The notes under the pieces are model-generated. The model had not been told where the DNA came from and searched no databases. It saw only the letters and a list, made by a program, of their open reading frames with translations. Position numbers and translations under genes: made by a program. DNA of 64,000 nucleotides from Bacillus sp. BGMRC 2118 (GTDB lineage: Bacteria > Bacillota > Bacilli > Bacillales > SA4). The stretch spans positions 248,001 to 312,000 of the forward strand of contig VTTJ01000005.1 of the NCBI GenBank assembly GCA_008364785.1, in the 5' to 3' direction. Positions 34,193 to 44,144 of this stretch are shown here, in pieces; the stretch's first letter is position 1; every line of letters begins with the position of its first letter.

Positions 34193-37100
34193 TTATTTAT
34201 CTAGTTCTAGTAATAAATCACCCGTTTGCACGGCTTCCCCATCCGTAACATAAATGTCCTTTACTGTTCCTGAAAATGTTGCCTGAACCGTTGTTTCCAT
34301 TTTCATTGCTTCTGTGATCATAAGATGGTCGCCTTTTTCAACTTTCTCACCTTTCTTCACTAGAACCTTCACAACTGTCCCAGGCATTGTAGCAGCTATA
34401 TGATTAGGGTTCTGTCTGTCTGCTTTTACTTTTACCGCAACAGTAGATTTAACACTTTCATCTTTTACAATAATTTCACGTGGTTGACCATTTAATTCAA
34501 AATACATCACACGTGTTCCATCTGCTTGAGGTTGACCAATCGATACAAGTTTAACAATTAACGTTTTTCCTTGTTCAATTACTACTTCAATTTCTTCACC
34601 TAATCTCATACCGAAGAAAAATGTTGGAGTATCTAACACTGAAACATCTCCGTATTCCTCCACAATCTTATGGTAATCTAAGAATACTTTAGGATATAGA
34701 GCATAAGAAATCATTTCAAAGCTAGTCGTTTGTCTATTCAACGTATGGAATAACGTTTCTCTTAGTTCTTGGAAATTAACAGGCTCAAGTAATTCTCCCG
34801 GACGAACCGTTAAAGGTTCTTTTCCTTTTAAAATAATTCGCTGCAGTTCCTTAGGGAACCCGCCATGCGGTTGTCCTAGATATCCCTCAAATAATTCAAC
34901 GACCGAATCAGGAAAATTTAAAGTTTCTCCTTTATCGTAGATATCATCTTCAGTCAGGTCATTTTGAACCATGTATAGTGCCATATCTCCTACAACTTTT
35001 GAAGATGGAGTAACTTTCACAATATCTCCAAATAAGGCATTCACTCGGCTATACATTTCTTTCACTTCGTCCCAACGACCATCTAAACCAACAGCCTTTG
35101 CTTGTTGTTCTAAATTACTATATTGCCCCCCTGGCATTTCATGCTCATACACTTCCGTACTTGGTGAATGTAATCCACTTTCAAAATCAACATAATATTT
35201 TCTTACATCTTCCCAATAATGAGAGAGCTTTTCTAATGATTGAATATTTACGTCAGGTTGTCGATCTGTACCTTCTAGCGCATAGTACAATGCATTTGCA
35301 CTCGGTTGAGAGGTTAAACCAGACATTGAACTTAAAGCAACATCCACAATATCGACTCCTGCTTCAATCGCTTTGGCATACGTGTATATACCATTTCCAC
35401 TTGTATCATGTGTATGAAGGTGAACAGGAATGGATACTGCGTCCTTTAAAGCGGAAACAAGTGTATATGCGGCTTGTGGCTTCAATAAACCTGCCATATC
35501 TTTAATTCCTAGCAAATGAGCTCCTGCATGTTCTAACTCTTTCGCCATTTTAACGTAATAATCAAGGTTATATTTTGTTCTGCTTATGTCCCCAATATCT
35601 CCTGTGTAACAAATCGATGCTTCGGCCAGTTTACCCGTTTGACGCACTGCTTCAATTGCCGGTTTCATACCTTCTACCCAATTGAGACTATCAAAAATAC
35701 GGAATACATCAATACCGGCATTGGCGGACTTTTCAACAAACTCATAGATAAGATTATCAGGATAGTTTTTATATCCTACTGCATTTGAAGAACGCAGTAG
35801 CATTTGGAATAAGGTGTTTGGAACTTTCTCCCTTAATGTCAGCAATCGATCCCATGGATCTTCTTTTAGAAAACGATATGCTACATCAAATGTTGCTCCT
35901 CCCCACATCTCAAGTGAAAACAAATTAGGTAAAAGTGAAGCAGTTGGTTCTGCAATATTTTCTAAATCCTTTGTCCGAATTCTCGTTGCAAGAAGTGATT
36001 GATGAGCATCTCTAAATGTCGTATCTGTTAGTAATACTTCCTTTTGATTTTGAACCCATTTCGATAAACCCTCTGCACCTTCTTGATCCAATATTTGTTT
36101 TGTTCCTGGTTGAATGGATTGAAGGTTATTAATTTCCGGTATTCTGGGCTTTGTATAGATTGGCTTTTTTCTTTTTTCAACACCTGGAAAACCGTTTACC
36201 GTGACTGTACCGATATACGAAAGCATTTTTGTACCACGGTCTAGCCTTCTAGGGAAAACAAATAATTCAGGAGTTGTGTCAATAAACGATGTATCATACA
36301 CTCCTTGAACAAACTTCTCATGCTTCATTACATTTTCTAAGAACGGAATATTTGTTTTAATTCCACGTATGCGAAACTCTCTCAAATTACGTGTCATTTT
36401 CGCCACTGCCTGTTCAAATGTCAGAGCCCATGTAGATACTTTAACTAATAGAGAATCATAGTGCGGAGTGATAACAGCTCCTTGATATCCATTACCTGCA
36501 TCTAATCTTACGCCAAAACCTCCACCAGAACGGTAAGCCATTATTTTTCCTGTATCAGGCATAAAATTATTTAGTGGATCTTCTGTTGTAACCCTTGATT
36601 GAATAGCAAAACCATTGGTCTTAATCTCATGTTGAAATGGAATTCCAACTTTCTTGCTATGAAGATCATATCCTTGTGCAATCAATATTTGTGTTTGAAC
36701 GATATCTACACCTGTAATCATTTCAGTAATTGTATGTTCTACTTGTACACGTGGGTTCACTTCAATAAAGAAGAATTCCTCACCACTTACTAAAAACTCG
36801 ACTGTTCCTGCATTTAAATAGTTAACATTTTTCATTAATTTAACAGCTGCTTCACAAATATCCATTCTTAATTTATCTGACAGCGATACACTTGGAGCAA
36901 TCTCTACAACCTTTTGATGGCGCCTTTGTACTGAACAATCACGCTCATATAAATGAATAATATTACCTGTGTTGTCACCTAATATTTGCACTTCAATATG
37001 TTTAGGATTTTCAACAAACTTTTCAACATATACTTCACTACTTCCGAACGCTGCCTTCGCCTCTGAAGTAGCCCGTTCAAATGCTTCTTTAACACCTGAA

Positions 37101-37633
37101 CGGTTGCGAACGATACGCATACCACGTCCTCCGCCACCTAACGCAGCTTTAATCATGACTGGAAAACCATATGTATCACCGAATTCATAGATCTCATCCA
37201 TACTCTTTACCGGACCATCACTTCCTGGAATGATCGGGATATTTGCTAGTTTTGCCTGATGCTTTGCTTTTACCTTATCACCAAACATATCTAAATGCTC
37301 TGATTTAGGTCCAATGAACACAATCCCCTCTTCTTCACATCTTTTGGCAAACTCAATATTTTCGGAAAGGAATCCATACCCCGGATGAATAGCATCTACC
37401 TCATTTTTCTTGGCAATTTGAATAATCCCTTCGATATCTAAGTATGCATCAATTGGTTTCTTATCCTCACCGACTAGATATGCTTCATCTGCTTTATAAC
37501 GATGATAAGATCCAGCATCTTCTTTTGAATAAATGGCTACCGTTCGTATATTTAGCTCTGTACATGCTCTAAATATTCGAATTGCAATTTCACCTCTGTT
37601 AGCTACTAATACTTTTTGGATTTGTTTTAACAT
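34193..37633 (-). CDS. pycA: Pyruvate carboxylase
   Basis: A 1146-residue multidomain enzyme making oxaloacetate from pyruvate, bicarbonate and ATP. Order of domains: biotin carboxylase (1 to about 455; ATP-lid GGGGRGM, FIEVNPRVQVEHT), carboxyltransferase TIM barrel (about 530-810; TDTTFRDAHQSLLATR and HLHTHDTSG metal site), a tetramerisation segment, and the biotin domain with biotinyl Lys1111 in EAMKM. It is the main anaplerotic enzyme. ATG after CAGGAGGTAGTAACT. Follows ftsW, from which it is separated by a terminator, so it has its own promoter in the about 70 bases between. Confidence 0.98.
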   Translation of the reverse strand: MLKQIQKVLVANRGEIAIRIFRACTELNIRTVAIYSKEDAGSYHRYKADEAYLVGEDKKPIDAYLDIEGIIQIAKKNEVDAIHPGYGFLSENIEFAKRCEEEGIVFIGPKSEHLDMFGDKVKAKHQAKLANIPIIPGSDGPVKSMDEIYEFGDTYGFPVMIKAALGGGGRGMRIVRNRSGVKEAFERATSEAKAAFGSSEVYVEKFVENPKHIEVQILGDNTGNIIHLYERDCSVQRRHQKVVEIAPSVSLSDKLRMDICEAAVKLMKNVNYLNAGTVEFLVSGEEFFFIEVNPRVQVEHTITEMITGVDIVQTQILIAQGYDLHSKKVGIPFQHEIKTNGFAIQSRVTTEDPLNNFMPDTGKIMAYRSGGGFGVRLDAGNGYQGAVITPHYDSLLVKVSTWALTFEQAVAKMTRNLREFRIRGIKTNIPFLENVMKHEKFVQGVYDTSFIDTTPELFVFPRRLDRGTKMLSYIGTVTVNGFPGVEKRKKPIYTKPRIPEINNLQSIQPGTKQILDQEGAEGLSKWVQNQKEVLLTDTTFRDAHQSLLATRIRTKDLENIAEPTASLLPNLFSLEMWGGATFDVAYRFLKEDPWDRLLTLREKVPNTLFQMLLRSSNAVGYKNYPDNLIYEFVEKSANAGIDVFRIFDSLNWVEGMKPAIEAVRQTGKLAEASICYTGDIGDISRTKYNLDYYVKMAKELEHAGAHLLGIKDMAGLLKPQAAYTLVSALKDAVSIPVHLHTHDTSGNGIYTYAKAIEAGVDIVDVALSSMSGLTSQPSANALYYALEGTDRQPDVNIQSLEKLSHYWEDVRKYYVDFESGLHSPSTEVYEHEMPGGQYSNLEQQAKAVGLDGRWDEVKEMYSRVNALFGDIVKVTPSSKVVGDMALYMVQNDLTEDDIYDKGETLNFPDSVVELFEGYLGQPHGGFPKELQRIILKGKEPLTVRPGELLEPVNFQELRETLFHTLNRQTTSFEMISYALYPKVFLDYHKIVEEYGDVSVLDTPTFFFGMRLGEEIEVVIEQGKTLIVKLVSIGQPQADGTRVMYFELNGQPREIIVKDESVKSTVAVKVKADRQNPNHIAATMPGTVVKVLVKKGEKVEKGDHLMITEAMKMETTVQATFSGTVKDIYVTDGEAVQTGDLLLELDK

Positions 37634-37705
37634 AGTTACTACCTCCTGAAGTTAGATTAGAGTGTCATTTCAGAATATAAAGAATTTTAAAGAATTCCTA
37701 AAAAA

Positions 37706-37730
37706 AAGCTCTGTAATTAGCAGAGCTTAC
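37706..37730 (-). terminator. Terminator of ftsW
   Basis: Eight-base-pair stem AAGCTCTG/CAGAGCTT with a 7-base loop, minus-strand continuation TTTTTTTT. Confidence 0.88.
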
Positions 37731-38882
37731 TTATGCAGCTATCTCGTCAATCGATAACTTTTGTTTTCGATAATTATTAAACATAGATATATTCACTAGT
37801 ATACCCGTTGATGCCATTAACGCGAGCATTGAAGATCCTCCGTAACTAACAAAAGGCAATGGTACACCTGTTACAGGTAATAGTCCCGTTAGAGCACCTA
37901 GGTTTACACAAGCTTGGACACCAATCATTGCCGATATACCAATTGCCATCAAGCTGCCAAAAGGATCATCACATTTTCTAGCAAGCAAGAAACCTTTTAT
38001 AACAATAAAACTTATACATAGAATAACAAAACCTACACCGAAAATCCCAAGTTCTTCTGACACAATTGCCATAATAAAGTCAGTATGAGACTCTGGAAGA
38101 AATCCGGTTTTCTGAACACTATTCCCCAGACCTAAACCTGTTACCCCACCCTCAGCAATTGCAATATAGGAGTTAATTAATTGCATTCCCGAATCTTGCG
38201 GATCTGCAAAAGGGTCATAAGCGGCACCAAATCTCGATAACTGCTCATCAGATAGTAGTTTACCCGCAGCAGGTATAAGGATTGCTATAGCAAGTGCTCC
38301 TATGCCTAATAACTTCATGACATTTTTCATATTCATGCCTGAGGATAACGTCATAACAACCGCAATCATCGAAATTAACACTGCTGTTCCTAAATCTGGT
38401 TGGAAGAATACTAGCATAAAAATAATGATTGTGAAAACAAGCGGTGGTATCACAGCAGTACCAAAATCATCTATATACTTCTGCTTTTTAGAGAAAATGG
38501 CCGCTAAGTAAATGATTACACCTATTTTAACAAACTCACCTGGTTGCAATCGGAATCCACCTATGGCAATCCAGCTTTGGGCATTATTTGCTGTATGTCC
38601 TACTAGATAAACTAGAATTAGCACGGCAATACTTCCCATCGCTATTATTTTAAATAATTTAAAGTAAATGCGGTATGGAAGTATCATCGTTATAAAAAAT
38701 ACAATCGATGAAAGGATGAACCACATACGTTGTTTGAGAAAAAAATAATTAGCATCATACTCGTAATGAGACACAGCAATAACCATACTAGAGCTATAAA
38801 CCATTACTACACCGAATAAACCCAATAGCAGCACAGTAATAACAATAGAATAATCATACAACTGAAACATCTTCTTCAGCAT
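37731..38882 (-). CDS. ftsW: FtsW/RodA/SpoVE family peptidoglycan glycosyltransferase
   Basis: A 383-residue SEDS protein with ten membrane helices, which polymerises lipid II at the division septum together with a class B penicillin-binding protein. Typical segments are FFQPDLGTAVLI (catalytic Asp region), LPESHTDFIMAIVSEELG near residue 265 and PLPFVSYGGSSMLALM near residue 340. The position between ylaN and pycA is that of B. subtilis ftsW (formerly ylaO). Start after AGGAAGATTAAAT. Confidence 0.93.
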   Translation of the reverse strand: MLKKMFQLYDYSIVITVLLLGLFGVVMVYSSSMVIAVSHYEYDANYFFLKQRMWFILSSIVFFITMILPYRIYFKLFKIIAMGSIAVLILVYLVGHTANNAQSWIAIGGFRLQPGEFVKIGVIIYLAAIFSKKQKYIDDFGTAVIPPLVFTIIIFMLVFFQPDLGTAVLISMIAVVMTLSSGMNMKNVMKLLGIGALAIAILIPAAGKLLSDEQLSRFGAAYDPFADPQDSGMQLINSYIAIAEGGVTGLGLGNSVQKTGFLPESHTDFIMAIVSEELGIFGVGFVILCISFIVIKGFLLARKCDDPFGSLMAIGISAMIGVQACVNLGALTGLLPVTGVPLPFVSYGGSSMLALMASTGILVNISMFNNYRKQKLSIDEIAA

Positions 38883-39031
38883 ATTTAATCTTCCTTAATG
38901 AATGATAATTTAGATTTTAAAAAAGATCTAATAAAGTTATTCTACTATAAATATTAGATGTTTAGGTGAAAAATCCTTCAATAAAAATAAGAAAACTCAA
39001 AACTAATTGCTTAGCCTTGAGTTTACTATGA

Positions 39032-39313
39032 TTATTTATTTAAAAACGCATCATGCAATGCTGATAATTCTCTCTCTAACGTATCCATAAGTTCTTTCCC
39101 AATACTGTCCTCTATTAATCCTAGGCGCACAGCAAAATCGATTTCACGTGATAAACCGAACATTTGTGTATCTAAGACTTCTTCATATAAAGGACATTGT
39201 GGCATCGTTAAATTATCCATTTGCACTTTGATTAGCTTTAATATTTTATCAGCATCTGCCTTTAATAGCTGATATGCTTTTTCGCGATGATCTATCGCAA
39301 TCTCAGGCGTCAA
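39032..39313 (-). CDS. ylaN: YlaN family protein (DUF1507), Fur-associated iron regulator
   Basis: A 93-residue helical protein beginning with TTG ([17 protein letters not shown]) after CGGAGGGATTCTA. Conserved segments are [25 protein letters not shown] (shown in part: [20 protein letters not shown]) and [17 protein letters not shown]. In B. subtilis and S. aureus YlaN has been reported to bind Fur and relieve its repression when iron is low. Precedes ftsW in the same direction; a weak hairpin (38992-39025) follows it. Confidence 0.92.
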   Translation of the reverse strand: MTPEIAIDHREKAYQLLKADADKILKLIKVQMDNLTMPQCPLYEEVLDTQMFGLSREIDFAVRLGLIEDSIGKELMDTLERELSALHDAFLNK

Positions 39314-39553
39314 TAGAATCCCTCCGTTCTACGAGCGATTGCAGTCTTATTTCCTAAATCTTATCGTGATATGAGACAAATTGCAAGGAAAAATACTTGT
39401 TAACTAGGAGTTTGTTTCGTTTCTTTTTCTCCAGCCACAAATTATATGTAATCTACCACATATAGTCTACTTTAAGTGACAAACACCTAATTAACATATA
39501 TACTTTTACAAGAAACAAAGTACGGCTAATGATGATTAAGGTGGTTTAAAATC

Positions 39554-40054
39554 ATGGAAAACATTATTTTGATTAAAGGTAAGGTTAAATACCCATTAAC
39601 ATTAGATCCAGGTGTTTGGATTTTCGATGATCGAAAAGTAGACTTAACTACATATTTTGATCAGGAGAATGAAATTGTAAATGAACTGGAAGCCTATACA
39701 AAGTCCGTTTCAGAACACTGGGACAGAGAAATTAAAGAAGGTGCAATCTTCCCACCTATTAATAAAAGTGTAAAGAAATTCGAAAAGGAAAAAATACTGA
39801 ACGGAACATTTGCGATACCGGTTAAATACTTTATCCAAAACGCTGAACCACACTCAGATGCAAAAACTTTTACATTCATTATCGCGTCAGGAAAAGAGTA
39901 TTCATTATCAATAGAAGATGCAACAAGTGGTCTATTCGGGTTTTCAATCAATGGTAAACCTCTTAAGGATGATGGGCCTGTACATTTTTACTATAGTGAT
40001 GGCTCCAATAGAGAAAATCCAATAACAAGCATACAAGGAATCGTTATTTCTTAA
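39554..40054 (+). CDS. ylaL: YlaL family protein (annotated elsewhere as a peptidyl-prolyl isomerase)
   Basis: A 166-residue soluble protein beginning MENIILIKGKVKYPLTLDPG with VWIFDDRKVDLTTYF and HWDREIKEGAIFPP. Similar Bacillus proteins are sometimes labelled peptidyl-prolyl isomerase, but I see no cyclophilin, FKBP or parvulin signature. Function unknown. ATG after AAGGTGGTTTAAAATC. Position between phoH2 and ylaN matches ylaL of B. subtilis. Confidence 0.75.
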   Translation: MENIILIKGKVKYPLTLDPGVWIFDDRKVDLTTYFDQENEIVNELEAYTKSVSEHWDREIKEGAIFPPINKSVKKFEKEKILNGTFAIPVKYFIQNAEPHSDAKTFTFIIASGKEYSLSIEDATSGLFGFSINGKPLKDDGPVHFYYSDGSNRENPITSIQGIVIS

Positions 40055-40069
40055 TGAAAATATGGAGAT

Positions 40070-40106
40070 TTAAAAACGAGCAGACTTCTTATCTGCTCGT
40101 TTTGTG
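40070..40106. terminator. Bidirectional terminator between ylaL and phoH2
   Basis: Stem AACGAGCAGA/TCTGCTCGTT with a short CTTCTTA-like loop and T-run on the right, A-run on the left. Confidence 0.85.
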
Positions 40107-41435
40107 TTATAAGATGTCTGCGGCTAATTGTGCTAATCCTGAACGTTCACCTTTTACAAATCTTACGTGCCCGCTCACCTTCTGGTCCTTAAAACTTTCT
40201 ACAACATACGTCAACCCATTATTATATTCGTCCAAATAAGGATGATCTATTTGTTCGGGGTCTCCCATCAACACGATTTTGCTTCTTTCACCTACTCGCG
40301 TTAATATCGTTTTCACTTCATGTTTTGTTAAGTTTTGAGCTTCATCAATGATGATAAACTGCTCAGGTATACTTCTCCCTCTAATATAGGTCAATGCTTC
40401 TACCTCAATGGATCCCATCCCTGCTAATATTGCATCTAGCTCCCCAGGCTTCTTTGTATTAAATAGGAATTCAAGGTTGTCAAATATTGGCTGCATCCAC
40501 GGTCTTAATTTCTCTTCTTTTTCTCCAGGTAAGTAACCAATATCTTTACCTACAGGAACAATCGGTCTAGCTACTAAAAGCTTTTTATACAATCCTAGGT
40601 CTTCTGTTTGCATTAAACCAGCAGCTAATGCAAGAAGTGTCTTACCTGTACCAGCTTTACCAATTAAAGTAACCAATGGGATATCATCTCTTAGCAACAA
40701 TTCCAGCCCCATAATTTGTTGAACATTTCTCGGTTTTATCCCCCATATCGGCTCTTGATTATAAACGAGCTTTTTAATTCTTTTTCCACTCATGTCAACC
40801 ATTCCGACAGCAGAGCCCGATACATTTAACGCATCTTTCATAATAATGAATTGATATGGATAAAAAGGATGATTTGCAAGTTCACTCGTTGCAATTTCAC
40901 CCTTCTCATAAAAACGGTTTAACACCTCTTTTTGGGTATATATCTCTAAATACCCGTTATAAATGTGATCAAGTTCAACGACTCGATCACTTAAAAAGTC
41001 CTCTGATTGTAAGCCTAAGCTGTCAGCCTTAACACGGACTAGGACGTCCTTACTAACTAATATGACTGGCTTGCCATTTTCTTTAGCTTCTTCTTCTAAA
41101 GAGAGATTTTTCGCAACTGCAAGTATTCGATTGTCATTCGTTTTTTCAATAAAGATTTCTTGTAATTCATGAAAGGAGCGGTGATTTAATTCAATCCGAA
41201 ATGTTCCACCATTTTCTAATGGTACTTTTTCGTATAGCTTGCCTGTTTCTCTCAGCTTGTCAATTAGTTTGGATACATGTCTTGCATTTCTCCCTATTTC
41301 ATCCATATTTCTCTTTTTCGAATCCACTTCTTCTAGTACAACTGCAGGAATCACCACTTCATTCTCTTCAAATGAGAAGATTGATAATGGATCTTGTAAT
41401 AATACATTTGTATCCAAGACATAAATTTTCCCCAA
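40107..41435 (-). CDS. ylaK: PhoH2-type PIN-PhoH protein (YlaK)
   Basis: A 442-residue fusion of an N-terminal PIN ribonuclease domain (about 1-150; VLDTNVLLQDP with metal-binding Asp) and a C-terminal PhoH ATPase (about 235-442; Walker A GKAGTGKTLLA, Walker B IIDEAQNLT). Homologues of this architecture unwind and cleave RNA with ATP. TTG start after AGGAGGAGGAAAT. The hairpin GGATAGAC/GTCTATCC at 41511-41530 lies in the divergent region shared with ylaJ. Confidence 0.92.
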   Translation of the reverse strand: MGKIYVLDTNVLLQDPLSIFSFEENEVVIPAVVLEEVDSKKRNMDEIGRNARHVSKLIDKLRETGKLYEKVPLENGGTFRIELNHRSFHELQEIFIEKTNDNRILAVAKNLSLEEEAKENGKPVILVSKDVLVRVKADSLGLQSEDFLSDRVVELDHIYNGYLEIYTQKEVLNRFYEKGEIATSELANHPFYPYQFIIMKDALNVSGSAVGMVDMSGKRIKKLVYNQEPIWGIKPRNVQQIMGLELLLRDDIPLVTLIGKAGTGKTLLALAAGLMQTEDLGLYKKLLVARPIVPVGKDIGYLPGEKEEKLRPWMQPIFDNLEFLFNTKKPGELDAILAGMGSIEVEALTYIRGRSIPEQFIIIDEAQNLTKHEVKTILTRVGERSKIVLMGDPEQIDHPYLDEYNNGLTYVVESFKDQKVSGHVRFVKGERSGLAQLAADIL

Positions 41436-41711
41436 ATTTCCTCCTCCTGACTACGCTTTTTCTTGATATATAACCGTTTGACTAAATTCACGATTATAAA
41501 CTGCAGTATCGGATAGACTGTTGTCTATCCTCATTAATTAAAGGAGTAATAGCCTGTCAATGTGTTAGTACAAGGGCAGGTTGCTTGTTTTAATATATGA
41601 GAACATGAATAAAGATAGAAGAATTATTAAACAATAAAAATAAACAAGTTATAAACGTTTGCAAGTAAATCTTTCTCTAGAACGGTTTAAAAGAATGTGG
41701 AGGTAATAAAA

Positions 41712-42341
41712 ATGAATAAAATTGTCATGATTTTATCGCTTATAAGTTTTGTTGTAATGGCCGGGTGTAACAATAACAATGAGGCAAAACAGAACGAAGA
41801 AAATGAATTTATTCAAGTTAAAAATCAAGTAATTGAAAAAGAAGATCCCAGGTCATCTGAAGAAATTGCACAAAATTTAGTTAAGCTTGCTTCAAGTGTT
41901 CCAAACGTTAATGATGCGACTGCTCTTGTCGTCGGTAATGTTGCAGTTGTAGGTATTGATGTGAATTCAAAAATTGATCGTTCTCGAGTTGGTACAATTA
42001 AATATTCTGTTGCTGAAAGTTTGAAGCATGATCCGCATGGTGCAAATGCAATTGTTATTGCAGATCCGGATGCGAATGTTCGCCTTCGCCAAATGGGTAA
42101 AGAGATAAAGCAAGGCCGGCCAATTAGTGGAATCATGAACGAATTATCAGCAATGGTCGGCAGACTTATGCCAGAACTTCCAGCAGATTTATTTGAACAA
42201 GACCGAACTGCTCCAACTGAAACGAATAGTAAAAATCAGCTGCCTAAAGGAAAAGAAAATGAGCTTGAACAGGAACAACAAGATCAATCAAAAAACCAGA
42301 AAAATCGAGACACTCAAACACCTAAAAATGATAATCTATAA
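41712..42341 (+). CDS. ylaJ: YhcN/YlaJ family sporulation lipoprotein
   Basis: A 209-residue lipoprotein with lipobox VVMAGC at the end of the signal peptide (Cys about residue 18). The YhcN/YlaJ domain occupies about residues 45-140 (LASSVPNVNDATALVVGNVAVVGIDV and VADPDAN-like IADPDANVRLR). The tail is a low-complexity Gln/Asn/Lys-rich stretch. The B. subtilis protein is part of the spore envelope or germination machinery. Start at 41712 after GTGGAGGTAATAAAA. Confidence 0.9.
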   Translation: MNKIVMILSLISFVVMAGCNNNNEAKQNEENEFIQVKNQVIEKEDPRSSEEIAQNLVKLASSVPNVNDATALVVGNVAVVGIDVNSKIDRSRVGTIKYSVAESLKHDPHGANAIVIADPDANVRLRQMGKEIKQGRPISGIMNELSAMVGRLMPELPADLFEQDRTAPTETNSKNQLPKGKENELEQEQQDQSKNQKNRDTQTPKNDNL

Positions 42342-42344
42342 AAG

Positions 42345-42382
42345 AATCGCTTGGGATAGTCTATACTTCCCAAGCGATTTTT
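42345..42382 (+). terminator. Terminator of ylaJ
   Basis: Twelve-base-pair stem AATCGCTTGGGA/TCCCAAGCGATT, 11-base loop, then TTTG. Confidence 0.9.
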
Positions 42383-42411
42383 GTTCCTTATACTCATTTC
42401 ATTATTTTTTT

Positions 42412-42579
42412 GCTCTTTTCTAAAACTTTGTGGCTTTTAATACAATGATTCTCGGTGTACAAACCAGTAGTAGTAGCAAATTGAGGTTAGATTAGAAAAG
42501 AGCTACTCTCTTTATGTATTGTAATGACTAGATACTAAGGTGAAAATCCGGCTTTTGGTATTTTTACGAGAAAGCAACA
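42412..42579 (-). repeat. Dispersed repeat, copy D (full length, inverted orientation)
   Basis: Read on the minus strand it gives GTTGCTTT, GCCGGATTTTCACCTTAGTA, CTAGTCATTACAATACATAA, GTAGCTCTTTTCTAATC, TTGTACACCGAGAATCATTG, AAAAGCCAC and GTTTTAGAAAAGAGC. It is the only copy pointing the other way. It fills the gap between converging ylaJ and the PPOx-like gene. Confidence 0.85.
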
Positions 42580-42597
42580 AGCTAAACAAAAACAACC

Positions 42598-43050
42598 TTA
42601 CTTTTTTATTGCATTCATAACTTGTTGGTCTAATCTAGTTGCAGCCTCAGCATCATACGTTTTTTCATATCGTGGTTCTACTGATATTTTTGCTCCATAA
42701 AACATAACATCACGAACTTCACTTATAGTAAGTTCAATTAGAGCTAGCTTTAGTGGTACATCTTCCATTTTTTCATTTTTTATTATAGCCTTTCCATAAA
42801 TAGAATAGGTAGATTCATTGGCTACAACATTCATCACGATAAGAGGGGTTTTCTTAATATTTTGTATAATCCTCGAACGGTTATCCACTGCAAATACGAT
42901 ATGATTTTGATCAGGAGCAAACACCCAGGAAATTGCGCTTACATTGGGACCACAAGTTTCATGATCGACTGTTGAGATTGTCACAAACCTCTCTCTTTGA
43001 AGAAAGTCATACAAGCTTGAAATTAACATGGATTCAACTTGATTCGCCAT
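42598..43050 (-). CDS. Pyridoxamine 5'-phosphate oxidase-like flavin-binding protein
   Basis: A 150-residue split-barrel protein. The N-terminal half (FLQRERFVTISTVDHETCGPN, AISWVFAPDQNHIVFAV) and NRSRIIQNIKKTPLIVMNV match the PPOx/FMN-binding family; it lacks the full length of PdxH and may bind FMN, F420 or heme. Start at 43050 after TTGGAGGAAAAAAA. I do not recall this gene between ylaI and ylaJ in B. subtilis, so it is probably an extra gene at this spot. Confidence 0.8.
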   Translation of the reverse strand: MANQVESMLISSLYDFLQRERFVTISTVDHETCGPNVSAISWVFAPDQNHIVFAVDNRSRIIQNIKKTPLIVMNVVANESTYSIYGKAIIKNEKMEDVPLKLALIELTISEVRDVMFYGAKISVEPRYEKTYDAEAATRLDQQVMNAIKK

Positions 43051-43202
43051 TTTTTTTCCTCCAATTGTTTTGTATCCATTTTGATATATATTGGTTGTGC
43101 CTATGAAGTCACTTTTCATGGATTATAAATATGAAAATAAACATTATGTATAATTCATGCTATACTGTTTACAGGAAGATTTCAACAATTAGAGGTGGAA
43201 AG

Positions 43203-43403
43203 ATGAGAGTTAAATGCGTGATATGCGATAAGATTGAAAATATAGAGGATGAGACATTAATGGCAAAACGATTACGAAATCGTCCCATTCATACATACAT
43301 GTGCCAAGAGTGTCATGACCGCATTGAAGTTAGAACGAAAGAACGATTGGATACAGGAAAATTTAGAGTATATCGTGAAAGAAAGCTTAAAGAAGATTGG
43401 TAA
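43203..43403 (+). CDS. ylaI: YlaI family zinc-ribbon-like protein (DUF2197)
   Basis: A 66-residue protein with two Cys pairs, CVICD near the N-terminus and CQEC near residue 34, which together can hold zinc; between them is LMAKRLRNRPIHTYM. Function unknown; small and basic, consistent with nucleic-acid binding. Start at 43203 after AGAGGTGGAAAG. Its stop overlaps the next gene's start by one base. Confidence 0.85.
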   Translation: MRVKCVICDKIENIEDETLMAKRLRNRPIHTYMCQECHDRIEVRTKERLDTGKFRVYRERKLKEDW

Positions 43404-43828
43404 TGAATTCTAGAGTTTTATTTGGAGCTATCATAGGCCTGACTAGTGGTATTATACTAGGTCTTTTTTTAAAATTCGTTCAACATTTTTCTGGTATAAA
43501 AGTATATACGTTACTGTTAAATGTAGATTTCATCCCAATTATAGGCACTGTGCAGTGGAGTGAATTAACCGAGTTCAGTTTTCATCTGTGTGTTTCAATT
43601 CTACTTGGAGTGATTTATATACTCATACCTAAAACGAAGACAAGACCTTTTATCACATCATTTATCCTTACCCTACCTACCATTCCTTTATTTTATCAGT
43701 TAATTCACTTATCAATTAAAGAGATAGTTGATCTGGCCCACGTAACCGCTTTTCTATGGTGGACAATTGGCCACTTATTTTTTGCCATTTCCATGGCTGT
43801 ATTATATATCGTATTTCATAAAAAATGA
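43403..43828 (+). CDS. Unknown four-helix membrane protein
   Basis: A 141-residue protein with four predicted helices (about 5-25, 52-73, 81-101, 112-136), most of them leucine- and isoleucine-rich. The start ATG overlaps the ylaI stop (TAATG), so it is co-translated with ylaI; there is only a weak site of its own. I do not recognise the family. Ends in a terminator shared with the converging gene. Confidence 0.65.
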   Translation: MNSRVLFGAIIGLTSGIILGLFLKFVQHFSGIKVYTLLLNVDFIPIIGTVQWSELTEFSFHLCVSILLGVIYILIPKTKTRPFITSFILTLPTIPLFYQLIHLSIKEIVDLAHVTAFLWWTIGHLFFAISMAVLYIVFHKK

Positions 43829-43853
43829 CGACCTAGCTAGTAGGTTCGTCATT
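43822..43853. terminator. Terminator between the ylaI operon and the gene at 43833
   Basis: Stem AATGACGA/TCGTCATT around a CCTAGCTAGTAGGT loop that can itself pair; T-run to the right. Confidence 0.75.
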
Positions 43854-44144
43854 TTCTTCTTTTGGATAATTTATAAATTTCTCTGGTTCTGCTTCCATTT
43901 GCTCAAGCATCACATCAATTAGTTCTACAGGGAATCTCGTTTTCTTCTGTTCTCCTTGTAAAACATAAAAAACTTCATACATATGTTCATCTCTTTTTAC
44001 AGCAATCTCGCTAATCCCATGTTCTTCTGTAAGAACATCATAGAAAAGTTTCACTGTATCTTGTGCAGCCATATCATCCACTCTAACATCTGCTACTACT
44101 TTAATGGTTAGCCAGTTATATAATGTATCCTGCAATGAGCTCAT
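43833..44144 (-). CDS. Unknown 103-residue acidic protein after ylaH
   Basis: A soluble, acidic protein ([20 protein letters not shown] at the start, [20 protein letters not shown] at the end). Its ATG overlaps the ylaH stop (ATGA), so translation is coupled to ylaH. No family or motif recognised; predicted mixed alpha/beta. Codon use is like its neighbours. Confidence 0.7.
   Translation of the reverse strand: MSSLQDTLYNWLTIKVVADVRVDDMAAQDTVKLFYDVLTEEHGISEIAVKRDEHMYEVFYVLQGEQKKTRFPVELIDVMLEQMEAEPEKFINYPKEENDEPTS

Noticed and set aside
41511..41530. Hairpin GGATAGAC/GTCTATCC upstream of phoH2 and ylaJ as a terminator or riboswitch
   Set aside because: No U-run on either strand and no known leader motif; could be an operator, but nothing supports it.
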